A DNA stretch of 15,458 bases from JBGTFE01 sp036403235 (GTDB lineage: Bacteria > Acidobacteriota > Blastocatellia > Pyrinomonadales > Pyrinomonadaceae). Below are positions 1 through 7,260 of this stretch, one piece after another. Every line of letters begins with the position of its first letter. Position 1 is the stretch's first letter. Where the stretch lies: positions 1 to 15,458 of the forward strand of contig DASWRI010000047.1 in assembly GCA_036403235.1 (NCBI GenBank). The letters are read 5' to 3'. Under the pieces are notes generated by a model, which was given only the letters and a program-made list of their open reading frames with translations, was not told the origin of the DNA and did no database searches. The position numbers and the translations under genes were made by a program.

Positions 1-305
1 TGGAAAACGACACGTTGAAAGACGTCGCTTTCAAAGGCTCGGGCTGCGCGATTTCAAAAGCGTCGGCCTCGATGATGACGCAAATCGTCAAGGGAAAAAC
101 GCGCGAGGAAGCCGAAGTTTTGTTTGACGAATTTCACCGGATGGTGACGGGCAAGCTCGACGTCGAAGAGGACGAAAATCAGCTCGGAAAACTAAAAATC
201 TTCGCCGGAGTGCTTGAGTTTCCGGCGCGCGTCAAATGCGCTTCTTTAAGCTGGCACACGCTTCACGCGGCGCTCAATAACGAGACGGAAGTTTCGACCG
301 AATAA
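1..305 (+). CDS. sufU: SufU-type Fe-S cluster assembly scaffold (5'-truncated by window edge)
   Basis: This is the C-terminal part of a SufU/NifU-N-like iron-sulfur scaffold or sulfur-relay protein, which accepts sulfur from the SufS cysteine desulfurase in the cytoplasm. The reading frame is open from the left edge (first full codon at base 3) and gives about 100 residues; the true start lies outside the window. Two of the three expected zinc/sulfur cysteines are visible. One is in GSGCAIS (codon at 45-47), followed by the family-typical SASMM and VKGK. The other is in RVKCASLSWHTL (codon at 237-239). The first cysteine would lie upstream. A TTG at 15 could be mistaken for a start, but family homology continues upstream of it. 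The globin gene begins 12 bp after the stop, so the two are probably co-transcribed. Assignment is by recognised motifs. Confidence 0.88.
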   Translation, partial: ENDTLKDVAFKGSGCAISKASASMMTQIVKGKTREEAEVLFDEFHRMVTGKLDVEEDENQLGKLKIFAGVLEFPARVKCASLSWHTLHAALNNETEVSTE

Positions 306-317
306 TTTTCCGGCAAA

Positions 318-710
318 ATGAAAGATATCGAAACTCGCGGAGATTTGGAGAAACTCCTCACGGAATTTTATAAAGTCGCGGCCTCTGATGCGGAAATCGG
401 CCATCATTTCGCGGATTTAGACCTCGCGTCGCATCTGCCGGCGATTGTCGATTTCTGGGAGAAGATTCTGTTCGGCGCGCCCGTTTATTTTGGCAATCCT
501 TTGCAGATTCATCAACGACTGCACGAAAAATTTCCTTTAAAATTGGAGCATTTCCGGCGCTGGATTGAGATTTTTCAAAAGACGGTTGACGAAAATTTCG
601 CGGGCGAGCGGGCCGAAAATGCCAAGCTGCGCGCAAAAATGATTGCGCACAGCCTCAATCAGAGAATCAACCGGGATTCGGTAAAAATAATTTCCAAAGC
701 GGCTGATTAG
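318..710 (+). CDS. Group III truncated haemoglobin (2-on-2 globin)
   Basis: A 130-residue haem protein of the trHb3 (P) class, the class of Campylobacter jejuni Ctb; roles suggested for the class are O2/NO handling and microaerobic or nitrosative stress. Aligned by eye to Ctb, the haem-pocket residues are present: B10 Tyr in FYKV (Y18), E7 His in SHLPAIVDFW (H39), proximal F8 His in PLQIH (H65) and G8 Trp in FRRW (W82). The motif DENFAG and a C-terminal helix complete the fold, and length is normal. The ATG at 318 follows CCGGCAAA with no clear Shine-Dalgarno site. It lies directly after sufU, which suggests a link between Fe-S assembly and gaseous ligands, though this is inference. Its 3' end overlaps the convergent gene below by 4 bp. 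Confidence 0.87.
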   Translation: MKDIETRGDLEKLLTEFYKVAASDAEIGHHFADLDLASHLPAIVDFWEKILFGAPVYFGNPLQIHQRLHEKFPLKLEHFRRWIEIFQKTVDENFAGERAENAKLRAKMIAHSLNQRINRDSVKIISKAAD

Positions 711-1297
711 CCGCGCCTGCGTTCGAGCAGAGTCATCGTCAGAACGCTCAGGAGAACCTGCGTTTCTTCCATCTCGTTCATTTGTCCCTGCCCGGACAGC
801 TGAAATTTTCCTTCAAAAAACGCGGGTTGTTTTTGCAGCCGTGCGAGCGTCGCACCGCCGCCAGAGCGCGAGACGAGATAAGCCGGATTAAAAATATAGC
901 CGGTAAACATCCCGACGATGGGAACCTCGCCGACGAGCGCGTCGACGACTTTCACCCACGCGTTTTCCTCGTGAATTTCCATAATCAAATTTTCGCGCGC
1001 GTCGTAGATTTCGTAATGCGCTTTCCAAATCGAGCGCATTCCGCGCCGCCGAATCGAGCCGAGCGGCGCGCCGTTTCTATCGGTAAAATTGTATTTGGCG
1101 GAAAAATCGATAATCCGGTCGGCCTTGATTCCGAAAAGCTGCGTCGTCTGCGTGTCGTCGCTAAAAACTTGTATGTCTTCCTTGAGCTTAAACATTTTCT
1201 GCTTGACGTAGCCGAGCATCTGGCCGCCCGCGTCCGTGATGCGAATCTGGCTGGCGAGCGCGAGCAGCTTGAAAGATAAATCAATCGGGTAGTTCAT
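707..1297 (-). CDS. LURP-one-related / Tubby-like C-terminal fold protein
   Basis: A 196-residue protein of the LURP-one-related (LOR, YxjI-like) family, a 12-stranded beta-barrel around a hydrophobic helix, related in fold to Tubby and phospholipid scramblases. The exact function in bacteria is not known. The repeated short beta-strand pattern is visible: ITDAGGQMLGYVKQKMFKLK near residues 20-39, then DRNGAPLGSIRRRGMRS, YEIYDARENLIMEIHEEN and a glycine/hydrophobic segment VGMFTGYIFNP. No signal peptide or membrane span is obvious apart from that hydrophobic core. On the minus strand an AGGAG lies about 14 nt upstream of the ATG. It is divergent from menC across a 153-bp spacer and tail to tail with the globin. 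The family call rests on the overall pattern, not on a catalytic motif. Confidence 0.7.
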   Translation of the reverse strand: MNYPIDLSFKLLALASQIRITDAGGQMLGYVKQKMFKLKEDIQVFSDDTQTTQLFGIKADRIIDFSAKYNFTDRNGAPLGSIRRRGMRSIWKAHYEIYDARENLIMEIHEENAWVKVVDALVGEVPIVGMFTGYIFNPAYLVSRSGGGATLARLQKQPAFFEGKFQLSGQGQMNEMEETQVLLSVLTMTLLERRRG

Positions 1298-1403
1298 CGT
1301 GTTTGTTTGTTTTCTCCTGAAAAGTTAGAGTTTGGAAGTGCGCTGATATTTTGCACGAAAAGAGGTGGAAAGACAAACGAAATTTTCAAATCGAGGGCGA
1401 CTG

Positions 1404-1432
1404 TGGACAGGGCAAAAATAATTCTTTATGCT
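1404..1432 (+). promoter_or_regulatory. Possible sigma-70-type promoter of menC
   Basis: A TGGACA (1404-1409) and TATGCT (1427-1432) are separated by 17 bp. They place a start about 12 nt before the menC ATG. The -10 box matches consensus at only four of six positions, so this is tentative. Confidence 0.33.
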
Positions 1433-1450
1433 CTTTATTTATTTTAAGCG

Positions 1451-2560
1451 ATGAAAATCAAATCAATCGAGCTAATCGAAATAAATCTGCCGCTCGTCCA
1501 TTTTTTTGAAACGAGTTTCGGGCGAACTTACGAGCGCAGAATAATTTTAACGCGCGTCGAAGACGACGGCGACAATGAGGGCTGGGGTGAAGTGACCTGC
1601 GGCGAAACGCCTTCGTATTCGGAAGAATGGACGGACGCCGCATGGGTGACGCTCGAAAAAATTCTCGCGCCGATGATTGTCGGAAAAGAAGTCAAAGCTG
1701 CTTCGGGAATTTGGGATTTGATGAAAAAAGTTCGCGGCAACCGGATGGCGAAAGCGGCGATAGAAACGGCCGTCTGGGATTTGGAAGCGAAAAAACTCAA
1801 TGTGCCGCTGTGGCAGCTTCTCGGCGGCACGCGCACCGAGATTGCGTGCGGCGTTTCAATCGGAATTCAGGATTCGGTCGAGCAGCTTTTTGAAAAAATC
1901 GAAACCGAGCTCAATGCGGGTTACCGGCGCATTAAAATTAAAATCAAACCGGGCTGGGATTTTGAAATTATAAAAAAAGTGCGCGAAAAATTCGGAAATA
2001 TTTTATTGATGGGCGACGCCAATTCGGCTTATTCATTGGGCGATATTGATTTATTTAAAAAGATGGACGCGTTCAATTTGATGATGTTCGAGCAGCCGCT
2101 CGCGCACGACGACGTGCTCGACCACGCGAAGCTGCAGAGGGAAATCCGCACGCCGATTTGTCTCGACGAATCGATTCACTCGCCCGAAGACGCGCGCAAA
2201 GCAATTGAGCTTAAAAGCGGCAAAATCATCAACGTCAAGCTCGGACGAGTCGGCGGACACGCGCAGGCGCGCCAGACGGAAGAAATTTGCCGGAACGCGC
2301 AAATTCCAGTCTGGTGCGGCGGAATGCTCGAATCGGGAATCGGCCGCGCGCATAACATCGCGATGTCGACGCTCGCCGGGTTTACGCTTCCCGGCGACGT
2401 TTCCGCGAGCAAACGTTACTGGCACGAAGATATTATCGAGCCGGCGGTTGAAGTTTCACTGCACGGAACGATTCGCGCGCCCGAAAAGCCGGGAATCGGC
2501 TTTGACGTCAAACGCGACAGAATCGACAGGCTGGCCGTTAAAAGAATCGAGATTAAATAA
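1451..2560 (+). CDS. menC: o-Succinylbenzoate synthase (enolase superfamily; OSBS/NSAR type)
   Basis: A 369-residue enolase-superfamily enzyme that dehydrates SHCHC to o-succinylbenzoate in menaquinone synthesis, acting in the cytoplasm with Mg2+. Catalytic residues are all present. The KxK pair is in IKIKIKPG, with K164 the likely base. Metal ligands are D189 in GDANSAY, E214 in FEQPL and D239 in LDES. The opposing lysine is K263 in NVKLGR. The family stretches VWCGGMLESGIGRAHN and FTLPGDVSASKRYWHEDI are also present. This matches the Amycolatopsis-type OSBS/N-succinylamino-acid racemase group better than the short E. coli MenC. R266 follows the catalytic lysine, as in the promiscuous NSAR/OSBS enzymes. 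No other men gene lies in the window. There is no clear Shine-Dalgarno site before the ATG. A dipeptide epimerase is the main alternative but is less likely given the CGGMLESG and PGDVSAS motifs. Confidence 0.88.
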   Translation: MKIKSIELIEINLPLVHFFETSFGRTYERRIILTRVEDDGDNEGWGEVTCGETPSYSEEWTDAAWVTLEKILAPMIVGKEVKAASGIWDLMKKVRGNRMAKAAIETAVWDLEAKKLNVPLWQLLGGTRTEIACGVSIGIQDSVEQLFEKIETELNAGYRRIKIKIKPGWDFEIIKKVREKFGNILLMGDANSAYSLGDIDLFKKMDAFNLMMFEQPLAHDDVLDHAKLQREIRTPICLDESIHSPEDARKAIELKSGKIINVKLGRVGGHAQARQTEEICRNAQIPVWCGGMLESGIGRAHNIAMSTLAGFTLPGDVSASKRYWHEDIIEPAVEVSLHGTIRAPEKPGIGFDVKRDRIDRLAVKRIEIK

Positions 2561-2564
2561 GTTT

Positions 2565-2590
2565 TATATGAGCGGAAAACTGCTCATATA
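2565..2590 (+). terminator. Hairpin after menC, possible weak terminator
   Basis: A perfect 9-bp inverted repeat, TATATGAGC and GCTCATATA, encloses an 8-nt loop only 4 bp after the menC stop. It lacks a directly following T-run (TTCCTG follows; TTTTT comes about 10 nt later), so termination is plausible but not certain. Confidence 0.42.
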
Positions 2591-2630
2591 TTCCTGAAAA
2601 TTTTTGTCATGCTTTTCTTCGAGCTATTTA

Positions 2631-2648
2631 ATGTATGCTTGTATACAT
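2631..2648. promoter_or_regulatory. Short dyad ATGTAT-N6-ATACAT, possible operator
   Basis: The palindrome ATGTAT GCTTGT ATACAT lies about 70 bp upstream of the secreted propeller gene. It is the right size for a dimeric repressor site, but arms of six A/T-rich bases can occur by chance and no promoter boxes are convincing beside it. Confidence 0.22.
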
Positions 2649-2717
2649 TTTCGTTCGCCAAATAATAATAAAATTTTGCTGAACGCTTTTACCAAAATCG
2701 AACAAGGGAAGGAAAGT

Positions 2718-4493
2718 ATGAAAAAAATTATTGCCTGCGGCGTCGCCGCCGTCTTGGCGCTGTCATTCCACGCGCAGGCGCAGAATAAAACAGTCAAACA
2801 AGTTACAATCACCGGAAATTATTACGATACGGCGACGATTGAGCCGACCATCGCCCGCATCAAATCCTTAAAGCTGCCCGCCAATTTTTCCATCGCAAAA
2901 TTTGCCGAAATTTCGAATCCGCGAATGCTCGCCGTCGCGCCGGACGGAACCGTTTACGTTTCGCAGCGCGAGCCGGGAACTTTGACGATGCTCAAGGACA
3001 CAAACGGCGACGGCGCGGCCGACGTGCAGAAAGTCGTGGCCGAAAAGAAATTTATGCACGGCGTGGCGATTGACAACGGAAAAATCTATCTCGTGACGGT
3101 CAAGGAAGTTTTCGTCGCCGACATAAAATCCGACGGAACGCTCGGCGAATTAAAGAGGATTATCGACGATTTGCCCGACGCCGGACAGCATCCGAACCGG
3201 ACAATCGCGGTTCACGACGGAAAACTCTACATTACGGTCGGCGCGACCTGCAACGCCTGCGACGAATCAAATGCCGAGAACGCGACGATTTTGACGACCG
3301 ATTTAAACGGCGGAAATCGCAAAATCTACGCTTCGGGCCTGCGCAACACCATCGGTTTCGGCTGGCATCCGGTTTCGGGCAAAATGTTCGGAATGGACCA
3401 CGGCATCGATATGCTCGGCGACAACGACCAGGAAGAAGAATTAAACGAGCTCGTCGAGGGCGCAAAATACGGCTGGGCTTATGTTTACGCCAACGCAAAG
3501 CTGAATCCGCATAACAAAGTACCGAAACAGCTCGGTTTGACGAACGAGGATTGGGCAAAGCAGTCAAAAAATCCGGTTTTGCTCTACACGCCGCACGCCG
3601 CGCCGATGCAGATGGCTTTTTATACCGGCTCGATGTTTCCCGCCGAATACAAAAACGACGCTTTCGTGGCGATGCGCGGCTCGTGGAATCGAAATCCGCC
3701 GAGCGGCTACGAAGTCGTCCGCGTGCGTTTTGACAAGGCGGGAAATCCGGTAAAATTCGAGCCTTTTTTGACCGGATTTTTAATCAAAGGCGGCTCGGAA
3801 AACGGAAAGGATGCGCATTTTGCGCGCCTCGCCGGCGTCGCCGTCATGCGCGACGGCTGGCTTTTAGTTTCCGACGACACAAACAACATAATTTATCGCG
3901 TCTCCTACAATCAAAATAAGATGCCGCCGATTATGTCGCGCGACAACATCTCGATGCTTCTCGCCGAAACGGCAAACGCGAAAACGACAATCACGGTAAA
4001 ATCTTCGGCGTTTGCGAATATGCAGACGATTCCCGATATGTATTCGTCGTATTTTGAAGGCGTTTCGCCGGAAATCTCGTGGTCGAATGTCCCGCGTGAA
4101 GCCAAATCGCTCGTGCTTATGATGGAAGACCCGGACGCGATGCTCAAGCCCGTAACGCATTGGATTGTCGCAAACATTTCGCCGGGCGTTACCGGATTTC
4201 CCGAAAACGTGATGAAAATGGAAAATTATAACGGCGCGATGCAGGGCGCGAATATTCAGGGAAAGTCTGGCTATTACGGGCCGATGCCGCCGCCCGGCGA
4301 TAAGCCGCATGCATATCATTTTCAAATTTTTGCGCTCGACACACGGCTTGATTTGCCGGGCGGATTTAATCGCCAGGCGCTGCTCGACGCGATGAAAGGT
4401 CACGTTCTCGCCAAAGGCGAGCTCGTCGGAATGTACCAGCGAAAGCCCGACGAGCGTGACAAAGACCAGATTCTTCCGATTCGCGGAAAATAA
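2718..4493 (+). CDS. Secreted sorbosone-dehydrogenase-like beta-propeller fused to a PEBP (YbhB/YbcL-like) domain
   Basis: The 591-residue product starts at the ATG at 2718, preceded by AAGGGAAGGAAAG as ribosome binding site. A Sec signal peptide follows (MKKIIACGVAAVLALS, likely cut after AQA at residue 21 or 22). An in-frame extension to 2604 has no start signal and would bury the signal peptide. Residues about 40-400 form a six-bladed propeller like L-sorbosone/PQQ glucose dehydrogenases: LAVAPDGTVYVS (71-82), DTNGDGAADV (94-103), VGATCNAC with a CxxC (174-181), GLRNTIGFGWHP (207-218), MDHGIDMLGDNDQEEELNEL and GVAVMRDGWLLVSDD. Residues about 421-575 are a PEBP/Raf-kinase-inhibitor-like domain: DPDA (471-474), HWIVANI (481-487) and GYYGPMPPPGDKPHAYHF (518-535). 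Periplasmic or extracellular sugar/aldose oxidation is likely, with PQQ as probable cofactor; the PEBP role is unknown. A strong terminator follows. Confidence 0.85.
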   Translation: MKKIIACGVAAVLALSFHAQAQNKTVKQVTITGNYYDTATIEPTIARIKSLKLPANFSIAKFAEISNPRMLAVAPDGTVYVSQREPGTLTMLKDTNGDGAADVQKVVAEKKFMHGVAIDNGKIYLVTVKEVFVADIKSDGTLGELKRIIDDLPDAGQHPNRTIAVHDGKLYITVGATCNACDESNAENATILTTDLNGGNRKIYASGLRNTIGFGWHPVSGKMFGMDHGIDMLGDNDQEEELNELVEGAKYGWAYVYANAKLNPHNKVPKQLGLTNEDWAKQSKNPVLLYTPHAAPMQMAFYTGSMFPAEYKNDAFVAMRGSWNRNPPSGYEVVRVRFDKAGNPVKFEPFLTGFLIKGGSENGKDAHFARLAGVAVMRDGWLLVSDDTNNIIYRVSYNQNKMPPIMSRDNISMLLAETANAKTTITVKSSAFANMQTIPDMYSSYFEGVSPEISWSNVPREAKSLVLMMEDPDAMLKPVTHWIVANISPGVTGFPENVMKMENYNGAMQGANIQGKSGYYGPMPPPGDKPHAYHFQIFALDTRLDLPGGFNRQALLDAMKGHVLAKGELVGMYQRKPDERDKDQILPIRGK

Positions 4494-4519
4494 TTTGAGA
4501 AACTGATTTCTTTAATTTG

Positions 4520-4548
4520 AAAAGGCGGGTTTTCGGCTCGCCTTTTTT
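4520..4548 (+). terminator. Rho-independent terminator
   Basis: An 8-bp stem AAAAGGCG/CGCCTTTT with an 11-nt loop is followed by more T residues (4543-4548). It lies 26 bp past the propeller-PEBP stop and separates that gene from ettA. Confidence 0.82.
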
Positions 4549-4558
4549 GTTCGGGTTT

Positions 4559-4586
4559 TTGCCTGACCATGTTGAAATGCTAGAAT
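4559..4586 (+). promoter_or_regulatory. Promoter of ettA with extended -10
   Basis: TTGCCT (4559-4564) is followed after 16 bp by TAGAAT (4581-4586), which is preceded by TGC, an extended -10 motif. The expected start leaves a leader of about 15 nt before the ATG at 4608, and no Shine-Dalgarno site is visible in it. Confidence 0.5.
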
Positions 4587-4607
4587 AACCGTTTTCAAAA
4601 CAAATTT

Positions 4608-6296
4608 ATGAGTAATCAAGAACCCAACAAAATTATTTTTTCGATGGTCAAGGTCAGCAAGTTTTACGACAAAAAACCGGTGCTGAAAGACATCTACCTT
4701 TCATTTTTTTACGGCGCGAAAATCGGCGTTCTCGGTTTGAACGGCTCGGGAAAATCGTCCCTGCTCCGCATTATCGCGGGAACCGACAAGGATTTTAACG
4801 GCGAAGTCGTTTTTTCAAAAGGCTATACGGTCGGCTATCTGGAACAGGAGCCGAAATTGGACGAGTCGAAAACCGTTCGCCAAATCGTCGAGGAAGCCGT
4901 TCAGGAGACGGTCAATCTTCTCAAAGAATTTGAAGAAATCAATCTGAAATTTGCCGAGCCGATGGACGACGATGCGATGAACGCGCTCATCGAGAGGCAG
5001 GGCGAAGTTCAGGAAAAGCTCGACCACGCCGACGCCTGGGATTTGGATTCGAGACTCGAAATGGCGATGGACGCGCTGCGCTGCCCGCCGCCGGAAACTT
5101 TGGTGAAAACTCTTTCGGGCGGCGAAAAACGCCGCGTCGCATTGTGCCGTTTGCTTTTGCAGAAACCCGATATTCTGCTGCTCGACGAGCCGACCAATCA
5201 CCTCGACGCCGAAACCGTCGCGTGGCTCGAACAGCATTTGCAGAAATACGAAGGAACGGTCATCGCCGTCACGCACGACCGTTATTTTCTCGATAACGTC
5301 GCGGGCTGGATTCTCGAACTGGACAGAGGCGAGGGAATTCCCTGGAAAGGAAATTATTCGTCGTGGCTCGAGCAGAAACAGCAAAGATTGGCGCAGGAGC
5401 AAAAGACCGAGGACAAGCGGCAGAAAACTCTCGAGCGCGAGCTCGAATGGATTAGAATGTCGCCGAAAGGCCGCCACGCCAAATCGAAAGCGCGCATCAA
5501 CGATTACGAAAAGCTCGTCTCCGAAGACACGGAAAAACGCGCCGAGGATTTGGAAATCTACATTCCGGCGGGCGAGCGGCTCGGCGACATCGTTATCGAA
5601 GCGCACGGCGTGGCCAAATCTTACGACGATAAATTGTTGTTTGAAAATCTCGAATTTTCTTTGCCGCGCGGCGGCATCGTCGGCGTCATCGGGCCGAACG
5701 GGGCGGGCAAAACGACGCTTTTTCGATTGATTACCGGACAGGAAACGGCCGACGGCGGAGACTTTAAAGTCGGCGAAACGGTGAAGTTAGGCTACGTCGA
5801 CCAATCGCGCGACTCGCTCAACGCCGACAAAACAATCTGGGAAGAAATCGCCGACGGTCTGGATGTCGTTCAGCTCGGAAAACGCGAGATGAATTCGCGC
5901 GCGTATGTTTCGCGGTTTAATTTTTCCGGCTCAGACCAACAGAAACGCGTCGGCCAGCTTTCGGGCGGCGAAAGAAACCGCGTTCATCTGGCGAAAATGC
6001 TGAAGTCGGGCGCGAACGTTATTTTGCTCGACGAGCCGACCAACGATTTGGACGTCAACACGATGCGCGCGCTCGAAGAAGCGCTGGAAAATTTTGCGGG
6101 CTGCGCTGTCGTCATCAGCCACGACCGCTGGTTTCTCGATAGAATCGCGACCCACATTCTGGCTTTTGAAGGCGATTCGCACGTCGAGTTTTTCGACGGA
6201 AATTACAGCGAATACGAGAAAGACCGCCACCAGCGCCTCGGCATCGAAGCCGACCAGCCGCACCGGATTAAGTATCGCAGCCTGACGCGCGCCTGA
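4608..6296 (+). CDS. ettA: Energy-dependent translational throttle protein EttA (ABC-F ATPase)
   Basis: A 562-residue cytoplasmic ABC-F ATPase that binds the ribosomal E site and gates the first elongation step according to the ATP/ADP ratio. Length is close to the E. coli protein (555). Two complete nucleotide-binding domains are present. The first has Walker A GLNGSGKSS (43-51), signature LSGGE (169-173) and Walker B LLLDEP (191-196 region, followed by TNHLD). The second has Walker A GPNGAGKTT (362-370), LSGGE (451-455) and LLDEPTNDLD (473-482). Between the signature and Walker A of domain one lies the helical arm (about 95-145) typical of EttA. The inter-domain linker (about 255-310) is charged and includes MSPKGRHAKSKARI, an EttA feature. 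The C-terminus HDRWFLDRIATHIL and FFDGNYSEYE matches EttA. It stands alone between its own promoter and terminator. Confidence 0.95.
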   Translation: MSNQEPNKIIFSMVKVSKFYDKKPVLKDIYLSFFYGAKIGVLGLNGSGKSSLLRIIAGTDKDFNGEVVFSKGYTVGYLEQEPKLDESKTVRQIVEEAVQETVNLLKEFEEINLKFAEPMDDDAMNALIERQGEVQEKLDHADAWDLDSRLEMAMDALRCPPPETLVKTLSGGEKRRVALCRLLLQKPDILLLDEPTNHLDAETVAWLEQHLQKYEGTVIAVTHDRYFLDNVAGWILELDRGEGIPWKGNYSSWLEQKQQRLAQEQKTEDKRQKTLERELEWIRMSPKGRHAKSKARINDYEKLVSEDTEKRAEDLEIYIPAGERLGDIVIEAHGVAKSYDDKLLFENLEFSLPRGGIVGVIGPNGAGKTTLFRLITGQETADGGDFKVGETVKLGYVDQSRDSLNADKTIWEEIADGLDVVQLGKREMNSRAYVSRFNFSGSDQQKRVGQLSGGERNRVHLAKMLKSGANVILLDEPTNDLDVNTMRALEEALENFAGCAVVISHDRWFLDRIATHILAFEGDSHVEFFDGNYSEYEKDRHQRLGIEADQPHRIKYRSLTRA

Positions 6297-6319
6297 TTCG
6301 TAAGCGGAGAAAAGGGTGG

Positions 6320-6363
6320 AAAGGAGAAGCGGGAATTTGTCCGGCTTCTCCTTTTCTTTTTTT
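6320..6363 (+). terminator. Rho-independent terminator of ettA
   Basis: An 11-bp perfect stem, AAAGGAGAAGC (6320-6330) with GCTTCTCCTTT (6344-6354), is followed by a T-rich tail running to 6363. It lies 24 bp after the ettA stop. Confidence 0.87.
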
Positions 6364-6377
6364 GTTATTTTTAGTTA

Positions 6378-6406
6378 TTATTAACCGAGCACGCCCGTTT
6401 TATAAC
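6378..6406 (+). promoter_or_regulatory. Possible promoter of the lipoprotein gene
   Basis: TATAAC (6401-6406) is a good -10 box, but the matching -35 (TTATTA, 6378-6383, 17-bp spacer) is poor. The predicted leader would be about 14 nt. Confidence 0.3.
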
Positions 6407-6426
6407 TCAGACAGCAACAATATTTG

Positions 6427-7224
6427 ATGAAGAATTTTGCGCTTATAACGGCAATTTATTTGCTTTCAATTTCTCTGCCTTTATTTTCCGCCTGCGGAAA
6501 AAAGACCGAAATCGCGCAAACCGAAACGAACGTTTCTCCGCTCGTTTTTGCAAACACAAAACCCGCGCCCGCGCCATCGCCGTCGCCGAAAATCCCGAAT
6601 CTTCAGGCCGAATTTCTGGCCAGAGACAATAAAATTACCAATTCGCCGCTCGCCGCTTTCGATTTCAAAAACTATACATACCCGCTGCCGCGCGGCTGGC
6701 AGGACACGGACGCGCAGGAAGCCGTTCTGGAAAACGGCCAGCGCCGCCTGAGCGAAGAACGAATCGGTTTGTCGTATGTAACGACCAAATTTTTAGACGC
6801 GACGGGCGACGGCATCGATGAAGCGTTCGTCATTTTGAAAATCGAAACGGCCGGTTCGGCGATTCCGCAAATCGTCTATGTTTTTGCTCTGAAAGACGCG
6901 CAGCCCGCGCTTATCTGGTATTTTCGCACCGGCGACCGCGCCGACGGCGGCTTGAAAAACGTCTCCGCGGAAAACGGAGAAGTCGTCGTCGAGCTTTTCG
7001 GGCAAGACCGTTTTGTTCTCGGCGAAGTCGAAACCTCGAAAATCACCGGCGACGAAGAACAGCTTTGCTGCCCGACGTATTTTTCGCGCACGCGCTACAA
7101 ATACAACGGCAAGGATTTTCTAATGCAGGGAAAACGCCTGACTTTTTCAATCGAAGACAAATCCGCACCGCCCGTCGAAAATATGGGCGAAATCGTCAAC
7201 GCCAAGGAAAAATCGAAAAAATAA
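6427..7224 (+). CDS. Putative lipoprotein of unknown function
   Basis: A 265-residue exported protein that I do not recognise. The ATG at 6427 is chosen over an adjacent in-frame TTG at 6424. Residues 1-22 form a signal peptide (MKNFALITAIYLLSISLPLFSAC) ending in a lipobox-like LFSAC with Cys at about 23; Phe at -3 is unusual, so lipidation is probable rather than certain. A low-complexity Pro/Ala/Ser linker (PAPAPSPSPK) at about 45-55 is typical of a tether to a membrane. The globular part includes FLDATGDGIDEAFVILKIET, an FG-GAP/dockerin-like D-x-T-x-D-G-x-D loop found in surface proteins, and a paired CC (LCCPTY). It is isolated from neighbours by a terminator upstream and a convergent gene downstream. 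Confidence 0.72.
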   Translation: MKNFALITAIYLLSISLPLFSACGKKTEIAQTETNVSPLVFANTKPAPAPSPSPKIPNLQAEFLARDNKITNSPLAAFDFKNYTYPLPRGWQDTDAQEAVLENGQRRLSEERIGLSYVTTKFLDATGDGIDEAFVILKIETAGSAIPQIVYVFALKDAQPALIWYFRTGDRADGGLKNVSAENGEVVVELFGQDRFVLGEVETSKITGDEEQLCCPTYFSRTRYKYNGKDFLMQGKRLTFSIEDKSAPPVENMGEIVNAKEKSKK

Positions 7225-7260
7225 ATTAACATAAATGAAATTATCCTAAAAACAAGGATT

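Noticed and set aside
2604..2717. In-frame 5' extension of the propeller-PEBP gene to a TTG
   Set aside because: It would place 38 poorly coding residues ahead of a perfect signal peptide, while the ATG at 2718 has a good purine-rich ribosome site.
3864..4403. Minus-strand open frame of 179 codons opposite the PEBP domain
   Set aside because: Its composition is dominated by Arg/His and it lies fully over a domain with conserved PEBP motifs.
4815..5606. Long open frame (263 codons) on the minus strand inside ettA
   Set aside because: It is antisense to a well-conserved protein with all ABC-F motifs, shows Arg/Phe-rich composition typical of a shadow frame and has no recognisable domain.
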